DNA from: Natrinema versiforme
GTDB lineage: Archaea; Halobacteriota; Halobacteria; Halobacteriales; Natrialbaceae
Assembly (NCBI RefSeq): GCF_005576615.1
Contig: NZ_CP040330.1
Location: 2,666,001-2,730,000 of the forward strand
Reading direction: 5' to 3'
Length of the DNA: 64,000 nt
A program made the translations under genes and the position numbers. The notes beneath the pieces were generated by a model that was not told the origin of the DNA, ran no database searches, and saw only the letters and a list, made by a program, of their open reading frames with translations. Numbering within the stretch: position 1 is the first letter of the stretch; each line of letters starts with the position of its first letter. Shown here in pieces: positions 8,527 through 15,842 of this stretch.

Positions 8527-9174
8527 ATGGTGATTACGTCCCAGATCGGAGTCCGCGGCCGGCTCGAATCGATTCACGACACCGTCTCGATCGACGCGGT
8601 TCCGGCTTCGATACGGCAGTCCGAGGGCCACGCGATCGCATCGGAAGCGATCGGTCCGCAGGTCGGTGACCTGTCGGGTGGACCGTTGTCCTGGGGACAA
8701 CTGCTACGCGTGGCGTCGTTCTGGGAATCCGCGCTGATCGCGGCGCTCTTCCTGTTGATCAGCGGCCTCGTCGGGCTCCGAATCGCCGACGTGGCATCGG
8801 ATCGCGATGTCGACCTGTCGTCGCTCCCGCTGGTGACGAACGCGGCAGGTGACGGCGACGACCCGGATCGCACACGCGCCGCCGATCACCGGGCGTACGA
8901 GTCGTATCTCTCGCCCGACACGCCGCCGCGACTCCTGAGCGACGAGGGACGAGTGGTTCGGCTCCTGATCGCGAATCACGGTCGCATCCGGCAGCATCGA
9001 ATCGCCGACGAGACCGGCTGGTCGAAGTCGAAGGTGAGTCGCATCTGCTCGCGGATGCACGCCGACGGCACGATCGAGAAGCAGTCGGTCGGTCGGGAGA
9101 ACGTCATCACCCTCTCCGATCGAACGCCGGACGATGCGACGCGGTCGGACGAAGTCGAGAACCCGTTACCGTAA
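8527..9174 (+). CDS. Membrane-anchored winged-helix (MarR-like / DUF7343-type) regulator
   Basis: A 215-residue protein. One hydrophobic segment (SALIAALFLLISGLVGL, about residues 67-83) anchors it in the membrane. The C-terminal cytoplasmic domain (about 125-200) is a winged helix: LLSDEGRVVRLLIANHGRI then HRIADETGWSKSKVSRICSR, a clear recognition helix, then GTIEKQSVGRENVITL as the wing. Such membrane-tethered HTH proteins are common in haloarchaea next to envelope genes, where they may sense the membrane or the extracytoplasmic N-terminus. The ATG at 8527 was chosen because upstream residues in the same frame are Arg-rich and out of character. Divergent from the glycan operon, which is a natural target. 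Confidence 0.75.
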   Translation: MVITSQIGVRGRLESIHDTVSIDAVPASIRQSEGHAIASEAIGPQVGDLSGGPLSWGQLLRVASFWESALIAALFLLISGLVGLRIADVASDRDVDLSSLPLVTNAAGDGDDPDRTRAADHRAYESYLSPDTPPRLLSDEGRVVRLLIANHGRIRQHRIADETGWSKSKVSRICSRMHADGTIEKQSVGRENVITLSDRTPDDATRSDEVENPLP

Positions 9175-9858
9175 CGCGTACCCCTGTCATCGCACAGCAG
9201 TCCCGCCGCGTACGGGCGGTCGAAACCGCTACCGCCGCTGCCGACCCTTTCTGCCGTCGCGTCTCGAGTTCGAGTCCTCGAGTCGGCGATCCACACCGCG
9301 AGACGGGAGGCCGCGTCCGTCGGTTTCGGCGGGTCGAATGTCCCGATCCGTTGCCGAACCGGGTAGAACCGTTCGAGACGGACGGACTGGATTGAGACAG
9401 TCAGAGACGAAGAACGGACTGAGACCGTCGAGGCAGACGACTGTCTGGGACGTTCGATATTGGGAGACCGAACTGAGCACCGTTCGACGGGGCGAAACGA
9501 AACGAGCGTCACGCCGCGCCGGGATATCGGATCGAGCGGAAGAAATCACGGATTGTGAAAACGAATGGTGGATTATACAGCCGATAGCGACCGTCGTATT
9601 CACGGTACCGTCTTAATCGTGGTATAGTAATGGCCGCTGTCGCACGTGGTGGAAGTGAAGCCCCGGCCGTCGGCAGCGACGGCGGACGGGGTCGGAGATA
9701 CCAATGACACGGAACAGTTCCGCACTGCCGGCAGCGAGATCGAACCGCCCCGAAACGACCGCCGCGACCGCCGCAACCGTCGCCGACCGCGCTCCCTGCC
9801 GCCAGCTCGGTGCCCCGCCGTGGTCGACGGTCGCCGCTCGAGCGGGGGTGATGGGCTG
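9175..9858. other. Intergenic region and long leader upstream of glmS
   Basis: A 684-base gap with no gene I can support: the frames on both strands are Arg/Ser/Thr-rich. TATAGTAA at 9623-9630 looks like a TATA box. If used, the glmS transcript has an unusually long leader of about 200 bases. The in-frame GTG at 9646 would bury the catalytic cysteine of GlmS and is rejected as its start. Confidence 0.5.
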
Positions 9859-11667
9859 ATGTGCGGAATCATCGCACGGATCGGCCACGGCAACGCGACG
9901 GAGACGCTCCTCTCGGGGCTCGAAAACCTCGAGTACCGCGGGTACGACTCGGCGGGAATCGCCGTCCAGAACGGCTCCGGCGTCAAGGTCCACAAGTGTT
10001 CGGGCGAGGTCTCGAGTCTCAAATCGACCCTGGACGGACGCCCGAGCGGGAACATGGGGATCGGCCACACCCGCTGGAGTACCCACGGTCCTCCGACCGA
10101 CGAGAACGCCCACCCGCACACGGACACCGCGGGCGATGTCGCGGTCGTCCACAACGGCGTCATCGACAACTACACCGAGCTCAAGGCGGACCTCCGGGAG
10201 AAGGGCCACGAGTTCGAGAGCGACACCGACACAGAGGTCATCCCGCACCTCATCGACGAGTTCCGGTCGGAGACTGGCGACACCGAACTGGCCGTCCGCC
10301 GGGCCATCGACACCCTCGAGGGGAGCTACGCGATCGCCGCGATCGTCGACGGCGAGGAAGCGGTCTACGCCGCGCGGAAGGGCTCGCCGCTCGTGCTCGG
10401 CCTCGACGAGGAGGAGTGGTTCCTCGCCAGCGATGTCCCGGCGTTCCTCGATCACACCGACGACGTGATCTACCTCGAGGACGGCGATATCGTCGTTCTC
10501 GAGCCCGATTCCTACCGGATCACCGACCTCGCTGGCGAGCCGATCGAGCGCCCGGTCGACACCGTCGACTGGGACCCCGAGGACGCGGGGAAAGGCGAGT
10601 ACGACCACTACATGCGAAAGGAGATCAACACGCAGCCGACGGCCCTCGCGAACACGATCGAGGGCCGGATCGAGAACGGCGACGTCGCCTTCGAGCGACT
10701 GTCGCCCGGCTCGTTCGAGGGCATCGACACCGTCCAGTTCGTCGCCTGCGGCACCTCCTACCACGCCGCGATGTACGGCGGGCAGCTGGTACGCGAAGCC
10801 GGCCTCCCGACCGAGGTCCTCCGCGCGAGCGAGTACGAGTCGACCTCCGGGCCGGTCGACGAGAACACGCTCGTCGTCGCGGTCACCCAGAGCGGCGAGA
10901 CCGCCGACACGCTCGACGCGGTCCGGAAAGCGACCGACCGCGGCGCTCGATCGCTCGCGGTCACCAACGTCGTCGGCTCGACGGCCGCGCGCGAAGCCGA
11001 CGACGCGGTCTACATCCGCGCCGGGCCGGAAGTCGGCGTCGCGGCGACGAAGACCTACTCCTCGCAGGCGGTCACGCTCGCCCTGCTCAGCCAGCGCATC
11101 GCCGGTGACGTGCCGGAAGCGACCCCCGTCGAGGATCGAGCGGCGATGCTCGAGGCCCTCGAGGATCTGCCCCGGCACGTCGAAACCGTCCTGGAGGCGA
11201 GCGAAGCCGACGCGCTCGCCCGGGACACCGTCGACAGCGAGTCGTTCTTCTTCATCGGGAACGGGCTCGGCCGCTCGGTCGCGCTCGAGGGCGCGCTGAA
11301 GTTCAAGGAGATCACCTACGAGCACGCCGAAGGATTCGCCGCCGGCGAACTCAAACACGGCCCGCTCGCGCTCGTCACCGAGGAGACGCCGGTGTTCGCG
11401 GTCGCGACCGGCGGTGCCGACGACAAGACGAAGACGAATGCGATCGAGGCGCAGGCCCGCGGCGCGCCGATCGTCGCCGTCGGACCGGAGGACCACCCGC
11501 TCGTCGATGTCGCCGACGAACACCTGTCGGTCCCCGAGACGCATCCGGTCTGGACCGGGCTGCTCGCGAACGTCCAGTTACAGCTGCTCTCCTATCACGC
11601 CGCGGACCAACTCGACCGGCCGATCGACAAACCGCGTAACCTCGCGAAGAGCGTCACGGTCGAATGA
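9859..11667 (+). CDS. glmS: Glutamine--fructose-6-phosphate aminotransferase (isomerising)
   Basis: A 602-residue enzyme that makes glucosamine-6-phosphate from fructose-6-phosphate and glutamine, the entry step to UDP-GlcNAc. The start is fixed by MCGIIARIG: Cys2 becomes the N-terminal nucleophile of the glutaminase domain after Met removal. YRGYDSAGIA, HTRWSTHG and HNGVIDNY are glutaminase motifs. Two SIS domains follow (GTSYHAAM, then TQSGETADT, and KFKEITYEHAEGF near the end), with the C-terminal tail DKPRNLAKSVTVE typical of GlmS. It probably supplies amino sugar to the neighbouring glycan operon. Full length, no oddities within the coding region. Confidence 0.96.
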   Translation: MCGIIARIGHGNATETLLSGLENLEYRGYDSAGIAVQNGSGVKVHKCSGEVSSLKSTLDGRPSGNMGIGHTRWSTHGPPTDENAHPHTDTAGDVAVVHNGVIDNYTELKADLREKGHEFESDTDTEVIPHLIDEFRSETGDTELAVRRAIDTLEGSYAIAAIVDGEEAVYAARKGSPLVLGLDEEEWFLASDVPAFLDHTDDVIYLEDGDIVVLEPDSYRITDLAGEPIERPVDTVDWDPEDAGKGEYDHYMRKEINTQPTALANTIEGRIENGDVAFERLSPGSFEGIDTVQFVACGTSYHAAMYGGQLVREAGLPTEVLRASEYESTSGPVDENTLVVAVTQSGETADTLDAVRKATDRGARSLAVTNVVGSTAAREADDAVYIRAGPEVGVAATKTYSSQAVTLALLSQRIAGDVPEATPVEDRAAMLEALEDLPRHVETVLEASEADALARDTVDSESFFFIGNGLGRSVALEGALKFKEITYEHAEGFAAGELKHGPLALVTEETPVFAVATGGADDKTKTNAIEAQARGAPIVAVGPEDHPLVDVADEHLSVPETHPVWTGLLANVQLQLLSYHAADQLDRPIDKPRNLAKSVTVE

Positions 11668-11941
11668 TCGTCTCCGCTTCCAGATAACGCCTTTTCGACG
11701 CGTTCGTTCGACACCGAAACCGAGAGTCCCGTCTCAGTCGACCTGCGCCGACGCCACGTCACAGCGGCTCGATAGCGACGGGTTCCGGATAGCAGTGTCT
11801 CGTCTCTCGAGCGCTGTGCGAGATCACAGCGGGCGGTCTCTCGTTCCGTGCAGTCGCTGTCGCGGTAGCGAGTCGTCTCTCCGACGCGGCTCGGCGCGCT
11901 GTCGGCGACTCGAGGAGAGGTTAGAGTAGATTGTAGTGTGA
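11668..11941. other. Intergenic DNA between glmS and the MITE-like element
   Basis: No gene is supported in this stretch. Open frames on both strands are Arg/Ser-rich and lack a start context. It leads directly into the terminal inverted repeat at 11942. Confidence 0.5.
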
Positions 11942-12186
11942 TTTCGTTATTCAGAAGTATGACTGAGACGGAATCGGGCAGTTCGGTAACTACGTGTGCG
12001 CAAGTACCTTTTTCCGCCTCGGGTTCGTTCGCTGTGCTCACTCACCTCTCGGCGCAAAAATCTACGCTAAAAAGGCCGCTCACTCCCTTCGGTCGCTCGC
12101 GGGTGCAGCGCTTGCGTTTCGACCGCAGCGGTAACGCCTCCGCCTATACTGAACTCGAATTTCGCCTCTCACTCTGAATAACGAAA
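11942..12186. mobile_element. MITE-like element with 14-bp terminal inverted repeats
   Basis: TTTCGTTATTCAGA (11942-11955) is repeated as a perfect inverse, TCTGAATAACGAAA (12173-12186), bounding a 245-bp segment with no intact gene. The inside mixes an A-rich patch (GCGCAAAAATCTACGCTAAA near 12052) with CACTCCCTTCGGTCGCTCGC, a style of sequence seen in haloarchaeal transposon remnants. No target-site duplication is obvious. This is most easily read as a non-autonomous miniature inverted-repeat element mobilised by an IS elsewhere in the genome. The inverted repeats are seen directly; mobility is inference. Confidence 0.65.
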
Positions 12187-12579
12187 CCGTGGTACCAACT
12201 ACTGTACTCCGCCCGCAACTGATGGCGACGGGCAGCGAATAGCGGACTCGAGACGACGCGAAACCGCCGACGGATCCGTGATGGCGGTGCTCGATACCAC
12301 GCTGGAAACGCCGTTGGTAGCCGTCCACACCGCCGATCGATACTCGACGCGAGCACCAACGCTCACACAGACACAGCAGTCGTGTGATCGACGGTGCACT
12401 GTTTCAGCGGTGACTCGAGTCTGCCGACGGCACCGGCCACCGCGTCGACCAGTGGCGAGACCGCGTCGAACGGGCGGATCGATCTCTGGGTATGCGCTGC
12501 CCTCGAGACTCGAGATCACCGAGACGACCCTTCGGAAAAACAGCCGACCGACCGAGACACGCGCCGAACGGTGATTCGA
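12187..12579. other. Intergenic DNA after the MITE-like element
   Basis: About 390 bases with no supported gene. The possible reading frames (for example on minus, 12199-12519) have compositions unlike haloarchaeal proteins, with many Arg, Ser and Cys. Confidence 0.5.
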
Positions 12580-13530
12580 TCAGCCGTCGTCTTCCGCGAT
12601 CGTCAGCGTAGTTTCCCGATCCGAGCCGTCGATCTCGACCGTTCGCTCCGTCTCGGAATAGCCGTCTGCGGTCGCGATTACCGTGTACTCCTCGCTCTCG
12701 CGTTCGAACTCGACCTCGCCGTCGTCGTCGACCGCCTTCTCCTCGCTCGAGGCGATGATACCGGAGTCGTCCTCGAGTTCGACGGTGGCGGTATCGACCG
12801 CGCTGCCGTTCTGGTCTTCCACGGTCACCGCCAGCGTGTACGGGCCGTCGCTATCGTCACTGTCGTCGTCATCGGTGCTATTGCTATCGTCGCTCTCATC
12901 GCTGTCGCCGCCGCTTCCATCACTATCACTCCGTTCCTCGAGCGTCAACGGGACCGTCGCGTCGTCGCCGTCGATCCCGACGGTGGTCTCCGCGGTCCGG
13001 TATCCGTCCGCGTCCGCGGTGACCGTGTAGTCGCCGTTCGCGCGCTCGAAGTCGGCCTCGCCGTTCTGCCCGACTCCGCTCTCCGTCGTCGTCCCCGCTC
13101 CGGAGACCGTGACCGTGGCGTTGTCGAGCGTATCGCCGTCTTGCGTTTCCACGACCGCCGTCAGGACGTGCGTTTCGTCGCCGGTATCGCCGTCATCGGC
13201 GCTTCCGTCGCTCTCGTTTCCGGCATCCGTCCCGCCGTCACCACCGTCGGTCTCGGCCGGTTCGTCGCCGCCGCTCGTTCCGTTGGCTCCATCACCACTG
13301 TCAGCACCCCCGGTGTCGTCGGTCACCTGATCGGCGTCGTCGCCGGCCGGCTGTGCGGACCCGTCCCATCTGTCGGTGACCGACCCGACCGCGCCGCTGA
13401 TCGACGCCCCGCTCGCAGCGAGTACCAACCCGGCCAACAGGAACACGATGCCGCTGACGGTGAGTAAAATCTGGACGCTGCTCTGAATCGATCGAGTCTC
13501 CGTCCGCTTCCGTTTGGCATTGCTGCGCAT
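12580..13530 (-). CDS. Membrane-anchored protein with two carboxypeptidase-regulatory-like beta domains
   Basis: A 316-residue protein. After a basic N-terminus (MRSNAKRKRTETR) there is one membrane segment (about 22-45, VQILLTVSGIVFLLAGLVLA). Then comes a long Asp/Gly/Ser/Thr-rich linker, a beta domain (THVLTAVVETQDGDTLDNAT..., ending DGYRTAETTVGIDG), a second acidic linker, and a second copy of the domain (YTLAVTVEDQNGSAVDTAT..., ending DGYSETERTVEIDG). These resemble PEGA/CarboxypepD_reg-like folds that occur in surface proteins. Probably exposed outside the cell and tethered to the membrane. The ATG at 13530 begins right before the anchor. Function unknown. Confidence 0.75.
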   Translation of the reverse strand: MRSNAKRKRTETRSIQSSVQILLTVSGIVFLLAGLVLAASGASISGAVGSVTDRWDGSAQPAGDDADQVTDDTGGADSGDGANGTSGGDEPAETDGGDGGTDAGNESDGSADDGDTGDETHVLTAVVETQDGDTLDNATVTVSGAGTTTESGVGQNGEADFERANGDYTVTADADGYRTAETTVGIDGDDATVPLTLEERSDSDGSGGDSDESDDSNSTDDDDSDDSDGPYTLAVTVEDQNGSAVDTATVELEDDSGIIASSEEKAVDDDGEVEFERESEEYTVIATADGYSETERTVEIDGSDRETTLTIAEDDG

Positions 13531-13923
13531 TGGTAGTATAGGGGATTGAAATCGATAGTCAGTCGTTACGCGCTCGCCGCCTCGAGGGCGGTCTCTCCGC
13601 ACTCGGCTTCGGACACGACTGTCGTGACCGGTCTCGGGCTGTGCGTCTCACTGTCTGGCCTGTAGCGTGCGGGTACGAGTGATTTCATTACACCATCGTT
13701 TCGCTGTTCGGCGGTTCACTATACGGACGATAAAACCGTTTCAGCGGGGGAAAACCGATCGCAACAGCGATGGATTACCGGCGTGTGACTCGATTCGAGC
13801 CCGCTCGCTCCGCCGACTGTACCGGCCGTGAAGTGGGCAGGGAACAGTCCCGGGATCGGTGGAATCTGGATTGCGATAGTCCGTCCACCGAGGCGTTTTC
13901 GCTCGGTGCCGTCACCGTCACAG
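13531..13923. other. Intergenic region
   Basis: A 393-base gap upstream of the membrane-anchored beta-domain gene and downstream of the SDR gene, both on minus. I see no gene. CTATACTACC on the minus strand lies only about 12 bases before the ATG at 13530, too close for a standard TATA box; another AT-rich patch occurs near 13680-13745. Confidence 0.4.
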
Positions 13924-14907
13924 TCACGGATACAGCTCGGACCCCGACTCGGGTGTCCGTCGCTCGAGTAACTCGAGGACGGGTTCGCTCGCGGCCAGTC
14001 GAATCCCGAGTCGCGTGAGCCGGTCCCGGATCGCGGCGGGGACGAGCGTGCCGTACAGGGAGCCGAGCAGGGGCACCGGACCGACGCGGTAGTGCGTGTC
14101 GGGATTCCGGGCGGTCGCTGCCTCGCGAATCGTCGCGGCGACTCGGTCGGGGTCGTTGATGAAGGGGCCGCCGCCGTCGATGGCGCGGAGTCGCCGGAGG
14201 ACGCGGTAGAGGTCGGTGTAGTCCGTCGGCCTGACGACGGTCGAACGCGTCTCCGAGACACCCGCCGCGCCGGCGTCCGAACCGCCGCCGACGGCTCGCG
14301 ACCGAGACTGCGCGCTCGCGGCCGCGTCGTCGACCGCCGCCACGGCGCGGTCGTAGAACGGCGTCCGAACGATTCCGGGCTGTACGACGACGACATCGAC
14401 GCCGGAGCCGGACAGTTCCTGTCGGAGCGCGTCGCTGAGACTCGCCATCGCCCACTTCGACGCGGTGTAGCCGCCGATCCCGGCGAGCGCGAGGCGGTCT
14501 GCGGCGCTGGTGACAGTGACGATCCGCCCGCGGCCGCGCTCGCGCATGCCGGGCAACACCGCCCGCATCAGTCGGTGCGGGCCGAAGCAGTGGACGGCGA
14601 ACTGTCGCTCGAGCAGCTCCGTCGGCACGTCTTCGACCGGGCCGAACTGCCCGTAGCCGGCGTTGTTGACGAGGCAATCGACGCCGCCGGCCTCCTCGCG
14701 GATGCGATCGACGACGCGGTCGATATCCTCGGGTTCGGTCAGGTCCAGCGCCGCGATATCGGCCCCGCGGTCGGCCAGCTTCTCGAGGCCGACCCGGTCG
14801 CGGTCTCGAGCAGTCGCGTAGACGCGCCAGTCGTCGGCCAGCAGCCGGCGGGCGGTTTCGTAGCCGATCCCGGAAGAACAGCCGGTGACGAGTGCGGTCG
14901 AAGGCAT
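13924..14907 (-). CDS. Short-chain dehydrogenase/reductase
   Basis: A 327-residue NAD(P)-dependent oxidoreductase of the classical SDR type. The cofactor motif TGCSSGIG lies near residue 8, NNAG near 80, the catalytic Ser in VTSAADR near 130 and the YTASK Tyr/Lys pair near 144-148. VVVVQPGIVRTPFY follows as expected. It is longer than a standard SDR (about 250 residues): a polar insertion (DDAAASAQSRSRAVGGGSDAG, about 195-215) and a C-terminal extension with LYGTLVPAAIRDRL resemble the SDRs that modify lipids or sterol-like compounds. The ATG at 14907 gives the compact N-terminus MPSTALVTG; a start 13 codons upstream is possible. Substrate unknown. Confidence 0.85.
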   Translation of the reverse strand: MPSTALVTGCSSGIGYETARRLLADDWRVYATARDRDRVGLEKLADRGADIAALDLTEPEDIDRVVDRIREEAGGVDCLVNNAGYGQFGPVEDVPTELLERQFAVHCFGPHRLMRAVLPGMRERGRGRIVTVTSAADRLALAGIGGYTASKWAMASLSDALRQELSGSGVDVVVVQPGIVRTPFYDRAVAAVDDAAASAQSRSRAVGGGSDAGAAGVSETRSTVVRPTDYTDLYRVLRRLRAIDGGGPFINDPDRVAATIREAATARNPDTHYRVGPVPLLGSLYGTLVPAAIRDRLTRLGIRLAASEPVLELLERRTPESGSELYP

Positions 14908-15006
14908 GGAACGTGTTACGACGGCACCGGAGAAGGTGATGTTCATCGGTCGGGTTCGGTGACCGTCACGGCTCCCGACTAGTCAGGTGAGGTGGCGATT
15001 CGGGAG

Positions 15007-15627
15007 TTACTCTCCGAACGGCCCGGCGTCATCCGGCGGGCCGCGCTCGTCGTCCGATGGCCCGGCGTCATCCGGTGGCCCGGCATCGTCCGGTGGGCCG
15101 CGCTCGTCGTCGGCCGCGTCGTCTTCGTCATCGGCCGAGTCGTCCTCGTCGTCGATCAATCCGGCTCGCTCGAGCGCCCACTCGAGGCCGGTGGGATCGG
15201 ACGAATCGTCGGCGTCGTCGGTGGCCGATCGGTCGGATTCGGTCGCCGAATCGTCGGCCGCGGGTTCGTCGTCCGACGGGTCGACCGCGGGTTCGGTCGC
15301 CGAGTCGTCGATGGAGTCATCGTCCGCCGAGTCGGTCGGCGGATCGTCCTCGGCCGAGGAATCCGTTGCTGACGGGGAGTCGTCGGCCGAGTCGTTCCGT
15401 TCGGCGACGCTCTCGTTCGCGTCAGCCGTCGCGTTCGCATCGGTCGTCGGGTTCGATTCGTTCGTCGACGCGGCGTCGCGCTCGAGTGCAGTGTCCGTCG
15501 GGTTCGTCTCGCCGGCCGTCAGGTCCGGGCCGAAGACCGAGGCGAGCAGCCCGAACGCGAGCAAGACGGCCGCGATCGTGACGAGTAACGTGACCGCCGA
15601 TGGGAGATCGTCGCGAAAGCGGGACAT
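15007..15627 (-). CDS. Membrane-anchored acidic low-complexity protein
   Basis: A 206-residue protein. A short basic N-terminus (MSRFRDDLPS) leads to one membrane segment (AVTLLVTIAAVLLAFGLLASVF, about 11-32). The rest is almost entirely Asp, Ser, Ala, Thr, Glu and Pro, presumably disordered and extracytoplasmic. One less biased patch, PTGLEWALERAGLIDDEDD, occurs near residue 145. The C-terminus carries repeated DDERGPPDDAGP units. The open frame upstream of 15627 is basic and unlike the rest, so this ATG is preferred. Function not recognised. Confidence 0.65.
   Translation of the reverse strand: MSRFRDDLPSAVTLLVTIAAVLLAFGLLASVFGPDLTAGETNPTDTALERDAASTNESNPTTDANATADANESVAERNDSADDSPSATDSSAEDDPPTDSADDDSIDDSATEPAVDPSDDEPAADDSATESDRSATDDADDSSDPTGLEWALERAGLIDDEDDSADDEDDAADDERGPPDDAGPPDDAGPSDDERGPPDDAGPFGE
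15019..15111. repeat. In-frame tandem repeat in the acidic protein gene
   Basis: The segment encoding DDERGPPDDAGP occurs twice (15019-15054 and 15076-15111 on the minus-strand reading), with an extra partial PDDAGP unit between. The nucleotide copies are almost identical, so this is a recent duplication that could vary in length between strains. Confidence 0.75.
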
Positions 15628-15748
15628 TCGACGCGTCGTTCGTAGACGACCCACCCGCTTTGTTAATCTCAGCCCACAGCGACCGACGCCGACCCACCGA
15701 TCGATCCGGGGTCGGTCGTCACCGACTCGAGCGGCTGGGCTCGAGGCG

Positions 15749-15779
15749 GGGGATTCGTCACGACAGGGGACGAATCCCC
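15749..15779. promoter_or_regulatory. 11-bp inverted repeat upstream of leuS
   Basis: GGGGATTCGTC (15749-15759) and GACGAATCCCC (15769-15779) form a perfect 11-bp inverted repeat with a 9-base spacer. It lies between two divergent genes, just before the ATATA at 15799-15803 that probably starts leuS transcription. Being upstream of the TATA box it is not expected in the leuS mRNA, so an operator is likelier than an mRNA hairpin. Confidence 0.5.
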
Positions 15780-15842
15780 TGCGTGCGGCCGAACAATGAT
15801 ATAGCCGGCCCACCGAGTGGGTGACAACGGACCTCGCCGACA

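Noticed and set aside
9134-9616. Possible 160-codon gene upstream of glmS (and a 124-codon frame on minus)
   Set aside because: Composition is strongly basic and Ser/Thr-rich on both strands, unlike haloarchaeal proteins; no motif or ribosome site.
9623-9858. A glmS ribozyme or riboswitch in the long glmS leader
   Set aside because: I could not recognise the ribozyme core, and glmS ribozymes are not known in archaea. Only the leader length is odd.
11595-12041. 148-codon frame on minus across the glmS end and the MITE-like element
   Set aside because: It begins within the inverted-repeat element and runs antisense into glmS; no domain is recognisable.
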